DNA of 64,000 bases from Raphanus sativus (taxonomy: Eukaryota > Streptophyta > Magnoliopsida > Brassicales > Brassicaceae), in contig NC_079515.1 in assembly GCF_000801105.2 (NCBI RefSeq), positions 24,203,407 to 24,267,406 on the forward strand, read 5' to 3'. Below the pieces are notes generated by a model. That model made no database searches and was not told where the DNA came from. It saw nothing but the letters and a program-made list of their open reading frames with translations. Below are positions 11,064-23,509 of this stretch, piece after piece. Position 1 is the first letter of the stretch; every line of letters begins with the position of its first letter. Both the position numbers and the translations under genes were made by a program.

Positions 11064-14000
11064 TCCCTTACTTATTAATACAGAAGCATTTTTAGAATCT
11101 AACCTTTATTTTGTATTTTATTCACAAGTTTGCCATTATAGGTGAGGTGTCATTACCATAGCTCTTCTCAGCTTTCATTTTTAATAACCCTTTACTTACT
11201 AGAGAAATTACACTATATGCCATTAGTACACATATGACATAATTGGCTTGATAACAAGATAACGCCATATATTTTCTTCAATCGACCAACCAATTTAATA
11301 AGATGAGTTTTTATTCTTTAGTAAGATTAGCTCGCCGATGATATGTCGGGTATCTCGCTCCCCGGATATCTGAGTTGGACGACAATTTTAGAGCTCTAAG
11401 GTTGGAGAGTAGAGTAATCAAAGTGTGTAATCATCCTTTATCAGATTATCTGATAAATCGAGAATGTGAGATTTGAGTGGAATGTTTTAGGGATGTTTTC
11501 GGAGAGCTTCATGTCGGAGATGGTGAGAGAGACGATTTTTTTTCGAGAGGATGTCAAAGAGACAAGAGGTGGAGACAGGGGTGGAAAAGACGGTGAGATC
11601 AGTGAGGTTAACGAGACGAGCGAGTAGAGTCATGAGAGGCCGTTGCGGCGGCGGAGGAATGAAGAGACGGCGGAGAAGGAGTGGAGTGAGTCAGGGAGGC
11701 GATGTGCGAGGAGTGGGAGCTTCAAAGATTACTACGGCAGATTCGTTCGGTCCTGTCATTTTGGGTAGTACCTTTGATCGATTACTCAATGGACATCAGA
11801 CTTCAAGGTTAATTGTTGTTTTCAGTCTGTGATTTCTGCTTAAGAAAGTTTGTAGTGATGGAGAAATCAGGCGATGGAGCTAGCTTTGGATCGAATAGTA
11901 GCAGGGGTATGTGATATCCCGATGTTGATGAACAAACAAGTAAGCCATTTGTCCCTCTCGAATCTGTTCTCATCTCTCCCTTTTCGCCTAGATTAGTTTA
12001 GCATCCTACACCATTTGATATAGCAAGTCATTCGAGAACGAGGAACTAGCAACTTATGTGAGGTTGAAGTCTCTTTTATGGCTAAAATTGATTGTACTGA
12101 ATGTTTCTGTGGTTTAAAGCTGAAACTGTTTAGCTTTGCTGATGAGCTGAAAATTTCAAGGTCTCAAAGACATTAAAGAGTTCAATTCCCTGCTTATGTG
12201 AGATTGGAGTTTAAGTCCAGTGGCCTTAGTTCTTATCATGAATTGCAAAGACGTGTTATTGTGATCTCAAGGCAAAAGGAAGACTCTTTTTTATTGTCTT
12301 ATATAGTGAGTTTGTAAAGCTGAAACTTTTATGCGTTGGCTTGGCTTGAATTCTTGCTGTCTGAACTGACTAATGTCTTGACTTGAATTCTCAGCGAGCT
12401 TGCTGTCTGAACTCACTAATGTCTTGGCTTGAATTTTCAGCGAGCTTTCGTCTACCTTGCTCTGTTTTTTTCTTTTTTCATGGCAGCTCTGTTTATTTTT
12501 CTTCTCCTTCAACACGTTACCACCTAAACATGGTTTTTAAATAAGTATTTTGCATTTTGTTATCCTTTCATATATCAAAATTATCAAATCGAGTTGTCAT
12601 TACTAAGATGGTTTCTTCCAGCTATACATACACATATGCTATAGAACATGGCTTCTTTCTCTTCAAGACATGTGTTGATTATACTATACATGTGGTTCTA
12701 TATAATTCTTTTTTAATTAAGATATCAGTACTTTACAGTATGATTATCTTTCTAGCAAGATGTTAAGGGGGTGGGATATTAGCAATTCTGAAAATATGCA
12801 TTTTCACTGTTGTTATACTCATATGTATGATCGCTTTATCTTGGTCACAGAATAACAATATTCAAGTATGAACTCATACATTTCATTGTTAATCGTGTAA
12901 TGTTGCATATAAACCGTAAGCAAAGTTGTGAGTGATCAGATCATTGTGAATCAGGAGTAAATCACTATCAAAGGATCAATAGTTATATAAACCAGCAGCG
13001 ATTGACACATACCATTTTCATCTCACTGATGTTAAGGCTAATCATGTTACTTTTAAAAAAAAATCGAAAATGATGTTGGTATATAATATGACTTTTTGGT
13101 AACATACCGTCAATATATGCATTAATTAGTTATGCTTAATTTTACGGAAATATTAAATTGTGTTCAAAGTGAATTTATGTGAGGTGAATACCATTAAGTT
13201 GCCATTATTTTCTAGGTATATTCTAAAACAAAACATTGGTATTCATGTGCCCGGCAAATCTCGCTCACATAACAAAGAGGTACATTTATGGTTCAAATAC
13301 TAAAACGTATCAATCTAAACTAAAAAAAATCTCAAAGTTGAAAAATATTCTGTAGGAATTTGATCATGTATTCCAATTTCTTACACATTAGGTATCCATA
13401 TCGATGTACTAATATTTAGAGGTGTTCAGTCTGATAGAACTAACCAATTAAAACCAAATTAAATCGAAGTAGAAAAAAGTGATTTAGATTTGGTAGTTCA
13501 AAAGAAATCGAGCCGATGTTATCTTTAAGAAACATCACCGAAGAAATCGATTAATTAAAAATATTAGTATACTTATATGTAAATTTTGTAATAAAATTAA
13601 CATTAAATAATATATACACATTTATTTTATTAATATGATATTCATAATCAAAACATTGATTTAAATCATTATTTATTTTTTAAGCTAAAATGGTTTTTTT
13701 TCATTTTCATCAAATTAAATAAAACATATTTTTGTTTTTATTGATAACTCCCTGTGATAAAAAATAATTATATATAATTCTTTGGTATTATTACTTTCTT
13801 ACTTTTATTTGAATATTTAAATAAAACATAAAATATTATATTTAAAAGTTAGACTAAGGAATATATATTTATGTTTTAAAAAATCTGATATCTACTCATA
13901 TAATCTAATTTTTTTAAAATAAATATATTTATGGCTTTTTGGTATAAAACCGAATGAACCAAAAATTGATGATATATAAACGAACCAAACCAAATTATAT

Positions 14001-14340
14001 ATAGTTTCAATATGATAGCTAATTTTTATAAATTGAAAAAAAAAACTGAGACAATATTTAATTCTGGAGGCCTGATTAATATTATAAATCTTTGTCATTA
14101 ATTCTCAGTGTGGTTCGTACATACTATATGAGCAAATTATGCAATGCACCTTTTTCTGTCTCATTTAGTTTAGTATAGTACATTTTATTGTACATAATAT
14201 TGTAGATGTTATCAATAATGTATTCTGCAAACTATAAATGAATATGTAATGTTTTTTTTAGTAACACCAATGAATATGTAATGTACCTTATGTTATTTTA
14301 CAATAGTTTCACCCCGCGCATAGCGCGGATCTCAACCTAG
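11064..14340 (+). mobile_element. Non-autonomous Helitron, ~3.3 kb
   Basis: The 5' end reads A|TCCCTTACTTATTAATACAG, a typical Brassicaceae Helitron start. The 3' end has the 6-bp GC hairpin CCGCGC-ata-GCGCGG (14314-14328), then ATCTCAACCTAG|T. There are no inverted repeats or duplication, and insertion is between A (11063) and T (14341), as the family requires. The interior is AT-rich. It holds a GC-richer part at 11330-11900 and a 46-bp tandem pair, and no RepHel helicase. The open frame at 11551-11832 is arginine/glycine-rich and unlikely to be a gene. Confidence 0.8.
12355..12446 (+). repeat. Tandem duplication, ~46-bp unit, two copies
   Basis: Two near-identical units containing CTTGCTGTCTGAACTSACTA and then ATTYTCAGCGAGC stand head to tail inside the Helitron. 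They differ at only a few positions. Confidence 0.7.
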
Positions 14341-15136
14341 TCGGTTAGATATTACATTGGCAAACTCTCTTGGTTTCTCTTCATACAAACATAAGGTTTT
14401 TGGAAAGACATCTGATGGGCCCTTTTGCCTACGTTATGAATCAGTTGTTTGTTTGCCTTGTATTTGTTCATATATCTTTTTCGCTAGCATTTAGTATTCT
14501 GAACGAATAATTATCCGTTAAAGCTTACTACGGTGTATTCATATTTTGAAAAATATACAATAAAGAAAATTCAAATATAAATGCAACAAGTTTTTGATAC
14601 AGTCGAGACGTATTTATATAGACTGCATACATAGAAAAGAGTTGGCTGCAAATGGCAGTTGATTGAGCTACAAAGTTAGCTGTGAGCATTTCTTCTTTCC
14701 ACTTTGGGTGTTTGTTCGATATAGTGGTTCAGTCTGTTAGAACTTGACATATAAAGAAACAATCGCTTTAAGAAATTACTACAGCAATTCTCCTTCTGCC
14801 TAGTTAAATTAAAAACTTGCATTTAAAGCCTTTCCTTTATTTCTTTTCTCCATCTTCTTTACAAAAGACTGATCGGTATCCAAGGGAGAATAAATGTAAT
14901 GTAGTACATAAATAGCTAAGCTAATAGTGACATCTCAACATATAATGTATGTTTTATGTGGACAACACAAGACCGTTCCTACTCAAAACTCTCTGTTACT
15001 GTTACACTCTACATGTGACACACTGACGCATTAACAATAACACACATGTATTTGTAACGTATATGTGCAATTGTTTGTATATATTAATGAGTTTTGTTTC
15101 TGCTAAGCTTCTATCCGGACCTGTAGCAAAAAAAAC
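14341..15136. other. NAKR3 upstream region
   Basis: This is the ~800-base sequence between the Helitron and NAKR3. It is AT-rich with no open frame of interest. It presumably holds the NAKR3 promoter and 5' untranslated region; I see no clear named motif. Confidence 0.45.
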
Positions 15137-16253
15137 ATGAAAGGCACTATGTTTTGTGCATCACAAGCATCGACGGCTACGGTTAACCACGACGAACGGA
15201 GCGTCATGGCACGAGCCATCGACCGTCATAATCCCATCATCAAAGATGGTAGGAGATCTTTCACGGCACCGTGCTCTTCCGGCGACGACTACATTGAACC
15301 GTACCGTCAGCTTTCGAAAATTACGAGAATACCCTCATCCCCTTCCCCCTCCGTTGAAGGGAAGATGGTTCAGGTGGAGAAGGGAAGGAAGAGTACTTCA
15401 GGGTCGTTGTTGAAGCTACTTAGTAGTAGTGATAATATTAGCTTAGCTAGGAAGAGTTTTGGCTGTTTTGACGTTACCAAAAGTACCCCAGCTGGCTCTA
15501 CTAGGTATCTTCTGGGGACCGACGCGGTTACTTTATCCGGTTCTTCTACGGGTAAGGATGTGTTTGTAACGGAGGAAGGTGAACCTTCCGAGGCAAGAAA
15601 AAGCTCTGGTGCTGCAGTGGAAGAGAAGAAGAAGAAGACTTCTTCTGGTTCAGACCAGCAGGCAAGTAAAGTAAAGTAAAGCTTGTCGTTTACCGTACGA
15701 ATGTAACGTAAAAAGAGATTTGAGGGGGAGATTTTGTTGTGTTGTGTTTTGGAAAGTGCAGGTGGTTGTTCTGAGAGTGTCTCTTCACTGTCAGTGCAGA
15801 GGCTGTGAAGGCAAAGTGAAGAAACATCTATCTAGAATGCAAGGTCACTCTCTTCTTATCAACAACTCTTTTTCTTTTTCTTTTTTTTTTTGCTTTTTCT
15901 TATCAACATGTTGTCAACAAGTATACATAATTTTTTTTTTTTACTTGGGGGAAGTATTGTCTGTTAGTATAATATCCGATTAAACAAAACATAAACAAGT
16001 TTTTTGAAAACTTGCACATCCTTCTGGAACCGGTTTAAGTATCATTGTGAGTGGGTTTAAGCTAATTATATTAGTTTTTGGCAAATACGTAGGTGTGACA
16101 TCCTTCAACATAGATTTGGCCTCAAAGAAGGTGACTGTGACTGGAGACATCACTCCCTTACAAGTATTGGGTTGCCTCTCAAAGGTCAAAAATGCCCAGT
16201 TCTGGACACCACCACCTCCATCATCACTCTCAAGTACCAATCCGGAGAACTAA
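15137..16253 (+). CDS. NAKR3: NaKR-type heavy-metal-associated (HMA) domain protein
   Basis: Three exons, 15137-15661, 15762-15843 and 16093-16253, give 255 residues. The N-terminal two thirds are low-complexity and basic/Ser-rich, with the family motif MFCASQASTA and RRSFTAPCSS. The C-terminal HMA domain begins VVVLRVSLHCQCRGCEGKVKKHLS, where CxxC (C-R-G-C) is the metal-binding pair, and continues through KVTVTGDITPLQVL. The tail is QFWTPPPPSS. Family members are phloem-linked metal-binding proteins affecting Na/K balance (NaKR1); the role of NAKR3 itself is not established. Intron 1 starts GC (AG|GCAAGT) and ends TGCAG. The next gene in order is the TRM gene, matching At3g53530-53540. Confidence 0.9.
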
Positions 16254-16473
16254 ATAAACACATTTTTGTGTATTTGTATTCTCTTTCTCTCATGTGTTAT
16301 GAATCAAATCAATGGTAAAAGTTTTAAGACTTTCAAACTCCATATTCAATGTTTATTGAGAAAGACTCATGCATATGCTTATTCACCACCTCATATGATG
16401 AAATTATCATTACATATTTAGCACCTGTCTAGCTTTTTTTAATTATGTAAAATAAAGATAATATTTAAACATT

Positions 16474-19400
16474 TTAGAAGATTGCATCTACTACAAGCTC
16501 TGCTATGAGTTCATCTGTCAGCATTTCCTCAATATCTCTACCTATGATTTCAGTATCATCTTCCAACCTCAGCCAATCCTCCACATCATCTTTGCTTGGT
16601 TTCTCTTCTTTTCTTGTCACCAAATCACGCAGAGTCTCTTGTATCTTGTTTGCATCCCATTTCTGGCAAACCCTTTTTGGTTTAACCCAAGGGTGATGAT
16701 CCGAGAACTGCTTTAATATCTGTATAAGCTCTTGGCTGATCTGGTCAAACAGAAACTTTCTTTCTAACCGGGTTGAGGTTTTCAAGCTTGAATACTTCTT
16801 CTCCAAATCCTGAAACAAGGATGGATCTACAGGTGTTTCCATGACAGTGTTGTGGTCTGAGTCGCTTAACTTGGAGTTAGCTAGGAGATCCACTAAGTAT
16901 AATGACTTCCAGTCTTGTTCTCTGACCTCCTGGCTGGTCAAAATCTCATCATTTATTGTTGACGACTCCTGATCTGTGTCTTCATCAGTTGAAACGAGCA
17001 TGCTAGCTTCATTGTAAGCAGCTGACTCTAGTTTGAGGAGCTGAAGTTGCATCCTGAGTCCTGTAAGGTACATATAACACGAGTCGAAACATTCCTAACT
17101 TTAAATGGACAAACGAATCAGTAAGCGGACAAGCATTGATTGACTACCTTTGAGATCAGCGCTAACACTCTCAAAGCATTCAGAACTCGATGAAACATCA
17201 TCATCATCATAAGAAGCTTCTAGAACTGAAACCGGACTTGGTTGATCTCCTTCCTTGGAGCTTTCACGAGGCTGTGGTTCAGGAACCGAAGAATGATTTA
17301 CAGTCTCACTTGGCATCCTTGAGATATCCTAGAACAACAGTAGACAATTAGATGTGCGTCATAACAAAGATGTATATTCATGTTTAGAGATTGAAACATA
17401 ATGCTCACTTACAGGATCAGTTAAAGAAGTGACAGTTGACAAATCTGGAGCTTCAGAAGACCTTGCCGTCTTGATATCATCAGACGCTGAACTATCCTCA
17501 GTGTCTGAATTTGCATCTACTGAGAAACTGCAACCTGTTCTAGAAGGCGAGAGCTTCTCTTTTTGATGAATCCCTTCGTTCATGTAAAGGGATTTGGTTA
17601 AACTTGGACCGACGTTGATCTCTGGTGAACTATTGTATGATGAACGAGATTTGTTACTACCATGTCTAGAAGATTTGCTTAACAAGAAAGAGTGATGAGA
17701 AGAGCTCCCCATCACTAATCCATCTCGAGTGATCAACTCCTTTGGAAGCACTATAGTGTAACCACCAGTGCTTTCTTGGTTCATGATGGTTTTGGATTTT
17801 GAATAACTTCTTGACCGTGATCCTTTCCAACCATCTCTACTGCTGATCCCAACCGGTTCTGGCAGTTCAGGCAAGTGAGCATTGCTCTCAACTCTTTTAC
17901 TAATCCCCTCTTCAAAAATGAGTCCATCAAAACTTGCTGGCCTTGCTTCCCTATCTGAAGTTGCAAGCATGTCAGCTAATGTGCCGCTTCTGCTAATTTC
18001 TATCTCTTGCTCGAACTTGTGTGTCAGCTTCCATCTCTCAGACAGTCTCCTCTTGGCTTCTCTGCTCACAGATGATGATGTTGACTTAGACGGCAAAGAC
18101 CGATGATGGTTCTTACGGTTAAAGGCGGTTCTTGCTCTTGAAGTTACTGGAACTAGCTCTGATTCACTTGCAGAATCACTCCCTGATGAGCTCTCATCCC
18201 CTGCATATCCTCTGAATCCTGAAGTCTCAAAGCTCGCCTTCCTTTGCCTAGACATTATTTTGGAAAATTCTACGGAATCTTTTGAGCTCTGTCTTGAGAG
18301 GCGTATGTCTTCGTTACTTTTCTGCCTGCCATGACTGCTGGTGCATGGAAGAAGCCTACGATCTGCTCTGAACTCATCAGAAGAAGAGCTTGGCGATGCA
18401 AAAGCTCTACCACCGAACTTAGGTTTCAGGACAACAATCTTGGTCGGCTGCTGCTCATTTCTCTTTCCCTGCTCCACGTTTGGTAAGTCAAGTGTCTCAT
18501 AGGAAGCATGCCTAGAATGAGAATGGCTAGGACAACCATCCCCACCACCATGTCGATGAGGCGACCTATGGATCTTCCTCAACGAGTCCCTATCAACTTT
18601 CTGAGGATGGCTAAGACACTTCAGAGATGGCGCCTGACTGTAACGTGGCTTGTGAGGTGCGCTTTGAAGATCATGCACATGTTTAGTGAACAATGAATCT
18701 GGTTGCTGAAGAAACTTCAGTAAGAGGTCTTTGTTAGAGTCAAGAGCCTCAAGCGCATCATTAAACTCTTTAGAATGACGAAGCTTTTCATCAGATGATA
18801 GCCGCTTAGCCTCCATGAACTTCTGCCTTATAAAAGCCATCTCCGCCTGTGTGAGATTAGCAGCGTCCACCTTTCCCTGGTGATATAAGTTTCTACTGCT
18901 CCTCTCTGCCTTCTTTGCATCCAAAACTTCGAAAACATCCTTAAACTTCTGCTCACACTTTGAGCTCCTTCTAAGAGATTCACAACCATCATAAGAACTG
19001 GTTCCTCCACCGCTCATACCTTGCTGACTCTCCACAGACTTGTGTTGCCTGTGGGAAGAACTCTGAGGCGGCAAGACATCGAGACCCATCAACCTCGCTA
19101 TAATGCTTGGTGATCTCCTTTTAGATTCTTTCTGCTTTGACATTTCTTGTGCTAACAAGCTTCGCATCGGTAATTGATGATCAGAATCTTGATGCAACTA
19201 CAATATGAGCAAGAAGTCACTTTCAGACAACAACTGGAACCAAAAACATTTACCTCTCAATACTTAAATGAGTATACATACCTTGTTTTGACTTAGAGCT
19301 TCACAATGGCAAGAATGAAACTCAGAAGATGATGATGATCTTGGAGACTTGAGTTTCTGACTCTGTTTCTTTCCTGAAAGAATTAAAAGAAAAATGAAGA

Positions 19401-19976
19401 CACTAATGATGAGAAGAAGATGCCATAACCATTTCAGGGTTGAAGATTGATAAAGCAAGTCATGATTACATGTAAACTAAAAATCATCATAACCACTGTT
19501 GAATAAAAATTGAAGTTTTAACAAACAAAAGACCAAATCATGACACTATCCAACAAACTTTTCCCTAAGATTTTGTTTATTAATTTTCTTCTAAGTTATT
19601 TTTGGCTTTACTTTTTATGATAAAGCAGAGCAACAAACTCATTCATTTTCTCTACCACACTGCCCTCCTTTAACTGTAGTTTTCCACCAGACAACAAATT
19701 AGCTCTGTCTTTTATGTTTTTTTTTCTTTTTTTATACAACTTTTCCTCTTAAGTAAATAAATTAAATAATAAGCTTGTGAATTCTCCAGATTAATACATA
19801 AGAAAATTAGTAGTAGATGCTGCTAAATATGTTTGGTTGTAGACCCAAGCTTTACTAAAAATATTTCAAAATGAATTTAGTTAGGTGAGAAATAATGTAA
19901 AACCTTTGGGAGAAGAGGGCACTTTCGAAGCTAATCGATCTCGGGAACTGGGCTCGGAGAATCGAAATATGTTCAT
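16474..19976 (-). CDS. TRM19: TON1-recruiting motif (TRM) / LONGIFOLIA-like protein, TRM19-like
   Basis: Five exons on the minus strand: 19904-19976, 19282-19373, 17413-19197, 17148-17328 and 16474-17060, totalling 905 residues. The start at 19976 gives MNIFRFSEPSSRDRLASK, and the exon phases join perfectly. Near residue 85 is RSPSIIARLMGLDVLPP, the DUF3741/M3 motif of TRM proteins. The middle is Ser-rich and disordered. The C-terminus is a DUF4378-type segment (WLRLEDDTEIIGRDIEEML, then IAELVVDAIF), which corresponds to the TON1-binding M2 region. TRM proteins bring TON1 and PP2A to cortical microtubules and influence cell shape. The TRM19 name rests on synteny with At3g53540. Confidence 0.88.
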
Positions 19977-20680
19977 ATCGTTTTTTCACTCACTCTGAAT
20001 CTTCGGGGAAGACATTTCACGGAGCTTTTTGGAGGGAAGAATCAGTGTAGATCGGGGTTTTCGAATCAGAGAAGTAAGATTACGAGGACAATGCAAGCGA
20101 TTGCTGACAGATCGGAAGATTCTATGAAGCAATTCAAACGTTACTGAAAGAAAAAGAGAGGAAGAAGAAAAAGACAGAGCCGGAGAGGACAGGGTCACAG
20201 GGGAGGGGTTTTCGGAGTTATTTGAAAGTTCAAAACGTTTAAAATGAATAAATTAAAGGAAAGGGTGAAAAATAAATATATTTTATTCTTTTTTTTTTCC
20301 TTTAAAGAGAGGAAGCGGGGATGGTGAGTGCCACTTGTCTCTCCTCTCCCGTTTGTACCTCTTTATTTTATTCTTTTATACAGCAAATTGGTGAGTAATT
20401 TGATAAAATTAGTATCACAAATAATTTAATCTTCTGAAATATAAATATTTGGTGAGTCAATTTACATAAAAAAATAAAAGGTTGTTGATTCCCAAATTTT
20501 GTTTGCGTATGTAGATGATAAAAGTTAGTTGCCCGCTCTGTAAAAGCAAAAGGAAAAAAATAGAAACGTATGAAAATGATAAAAGTAAAAAGAAAGGTTA
20601 ATTTGGTTTAAGAAAGTAATCAACATGGCTAAAGGGTTAAACAAATCTTTGTTGAGCTAGCAAGAGTATTATCATAATTA
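19977..20680. other. TRM gene 5' region
   Basis: Contains the likely 5' untranslated region (purine-rich, 20100-20210) and promoter of the minus-strand TRM gene, then AT-rich DNA. No further gene is visible. Confidence 0.45.
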
Positions 20681-20681
20681 C

Positions 20682-21155
20682 ACTCCTTCCATTCCGAAAA
20701 TATCTCCATGTTCTAGAAGAAGAAAATTATTTCAAAAATATACATTTATATATTTTAATTATTGGTAAATTGTAAATTTCAAAAACATAATTGTATTATT
20801 AATATTTTATTGGTTAAAAGTTATTGAGAATATTTGAGTACAAGAATAATACATTGATAATCATAATTTCATATATTTTCTTAATATGTGTAAAAAATTT
20901 AAAAGATATGACTTTCTCCGTTTGAAAAGATATATATTTTAGAATTTTCACATAATTTTAATAAAATATATAATTTTGATTATCAATGCATTTTTTTAAA
21001 AATTATTCTTCGTAACTTCTAACAATTAAAAGTTTAATAAACACATATCATATTTTTTAAGCTACAATTTACCATTAATAGATACATAAAAAATGTTTAA
21101 ATGTATTTTTTAAGAATGTTTTTTAGAACATGGATCTATTTGGAATGGAGGTAGC
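20682..21155. mobile_element. MITE-like element with terminal inverted repeats
   Basis: The left end, CTCCTTCCATTCCGAAAATA, is answered on the right at about 21130-21153 by the inverse, reading in reverse complement ACCTCCATTCCAAATAGATC. The interior (~470 bp) is AT-rich, coding-free and itself nearly palindromic. It is probably a non-autonomous DNA transposon; I did not identify the superfamily. Confidence 0.6.
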
Positions 21156-21209
21156 ATATCTTTTAGAAAGGTAGAGAGTATTATTCTACTATATATCTAC
21201 TACAACTAA

Positions 21210-22463
21210 TCTCTATAATATTATTTGAGAAGTCAGTTTCCTATGTATTACGCTCACGTTAATTCTCACGATGGTTGGTTACGTTGATACCCTTAATGAA
21301 TTAAAAATTTACATTTAAATACTATTATTGAAATTTTTATTTAGTTTCCTTTTAAAATTTTCCAAATAACATATATAATAAAAAGAAACATTTATAAAGT
21401 TTTTTTTAAATATTAAAAACGAAAATATATGTTTGTATAATATGATTTCATTAAAAAAGGAAATTTCACAAAATAGAAATATTCCATTTAAGACTATTTT
21501 AAATAACATAAAATATACTTTTGAAGTAATAAATATTTATTTATATCTATATTTTCTTAGATGAAAATATATATTTTATAATGTGATTTCTTAATATATA
21601 AATTACATTTTACTTATATAATATGATTTCTAAAATACAATCACAAAAAATTAAACTGTTTATTTTAAATAGATATTAAAAATAAAGTCAAATTAACTTT
21701 TGATCAAATAATTAAAATATTTTAAATTAACATAACACTATATAATTTAACAAGGTAGATATATTATATATTATCATTATTAAAAATGTTTTTAATATTA
21801 AATTTTATGTTTTATGTTTGTCAAAGTTAATATAACCATAATCAAAATACCAACGCAAATCTGAATTCTCATTTTTAGGATTATTTACATAAATTTCAGT
21901 TTACCATTTAATATATATAAGACATAAAATTATTTAGAATTTATAAATATTTTAGTTATTGTAAATATTGATATGTGTTCATGGGCTTCCAAAAAGTATT
22001 AGTTACTTATGTAAGTAACTTCTAATTGATTATCGTTTTACTTTCTAATATTTTATTTTAAAAATCGACATATAATTTAATTTTTGTAATTTGGAATCAA
22101 ATATTTAGTTTATTTTTACTTCATTCTAAGCACAATATATCTTAAATTATACATAATCTTCCTCAAATATATTTACATATCTAAGATAACAACCAAAGTA
22201 AAAGCAAATAATCATAATTTTCATATATTTAAAACAAAAAATATTAGTTGAATTTAGAGAAATTGATTGATGCAATCCAATATACCCAAATGATAACTTA
22301 TTTAAAATCATATGTCTGATTAAAATAATATAATATTATTAGTATAAATTATGCAACAAATTATAAATTAATTCAAAATTAAAATTAAATAACAATCAAC
22401 TATTGTAACATATTTAATTTATAAATATTTGTATCTGTGCATGAACACGGGAAAATCACCTAG
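21210..22463 (+). mobile_element. Non-autonomous Helitron, ~1.25 kb
   Basis: The 5' end reads A|TCTCTATAATATTATTTGAG. The 3' end has a weak hairpin (CTGTG...CACGG, 22435-22450) followed by GAAAATCACCTAG|T. The flanking A and T fit Helitron insertion. The interior is over 80% AT with no gene. Confidence 0.7.
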
Positions 22464-22559
22464 TGTTTCTTTAAAAGAAACCTAACTCTATATGCATTTA
22501 GAGTGGAATGATGAAACACTAATCTTTTTTCTTTTCGGATCATATATCAATCTGGCAGC

Positions 22560-22580
22560 ATATATATATATATATATATC
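22560..22580. repeat. (TA)n microsatellite
   Basis: About ten uninterrupted TA units lie in the spacer between two Helitrons. Confidence 0.9.
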
Positions 22581-22708
22581 TTACCTTTCTCAACGTTAAC
22601 TTACCCCATATTCAATCCAATGTTTTGTAACATTATATATGTGATTTTTTAACTTATGTAATTCAGTTAAAGTTCAGCTGAAAAATTGATTCCTACTTTA
22701 ATCAAAGA

Positions 22709-23355
22709 CTAGATTTTGACCCGCGCTTTGGAAGCGCGGAATATTTTACGATGAAAAATTTTATTAATAATTTAACAAATATTTTGGTAATTTTTAAAGA
22801 GTGTGTATTTAAAATATTTTTGCATTTAAATCAGTGTTTTTAAATTCAACCCGATTGTGATTATACCGGTTAATCCGGAGATCTGACAATTCAATTTAGG
22901 CTTTTAAAATATACATATTAAAAAAATCACTAAAACCCGAGACTAACCGATTGAATTGATGGATGACCGATATGTAATCTAATTGGATTTAAATTGTAAT
23001 AGTTTCATAATTTGTAATCTTATAATCCAAATTTTAAAGTTCATTATTTTGCAATTTATGAAATTATAACGTTTCTACAAAATTTTAAAGAGAAAATGAT
23101 ATATATAAAATAACTAAGATTAATTATTGTATTGTTTGGAAACATTGATAGTAGTATAAAAATATATTGTTTGGAAACATTGATAGTAGTATAAAGAAAT
23201 AAGTATATTGTTTGGAAACATGGATAGTAGTATAAAGAAATGAACATTAGTGATTTAATGTAGGTTTAACTATAAAGTATAAAGGTGTATTTAATTTAAA
23301 AACTTACAAAATAAATGTTAGGTCCAACAAAATGTTTCTGTTTTAATAAGATAGA
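22709..23355 (-). mobile_element. Non-autonomous Helitron, ~0.65 kb, minus orientation
   Basis: On the plus strand the element begins with CTAG and the hairpin CCGCGCTT-tgg-AAGCGCGG (22721-22739). This is the 3' end read backwards. On the minus strand its 5' end reads A|TCTATCTTATTAAAACAG at 23355. Insertion is between A and T. It contains a triplicated tandem repeat. Confidence 0.75.
23128..23242 (+). repeat. Tandem repeat, three copies of a 36-45-bp unit
   Basis: The core ATTGTTTGGAAACATTGATA (GATA in one copy preceded by TG) occurs three times, separated by 5-16 AT-rich bases, inside the minus-strand Helitron. The related TTTGTTTGGAAACATGGATA occurs at the start of the Helitron at 25687, so the two elements share family sequence. 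Spacing and AT-richness rule out CRISPR. Confidence 0.75.
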
Positions 23356-23509
23356 TATATTATTTTAGTATCAACATTTATACTAACTCTAACCGAAGTC
23401 ATATGTATCTAGAAGTCTTCCTCTAACAGATTAGGTTAGGCAGAGCTGAAATATATTCAACTATATGGTCCCTTATCTTCTTAAGTCTATGCTCACAGAA
23501 AATTTTTAA

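Noticed and set aside
11551..11832. 93-codon Arg/Gly-rich open frame inside the Helitron
   Set aside because: Biased composition from GA- and GGC-rich DNA, no known domain, no splice context.
23128..23242. CRISPR-like direct repeats
   Set aside because: Only three copies, variable 5-16-base AT spacers, plant nuclear DNA, inside a Helitron.
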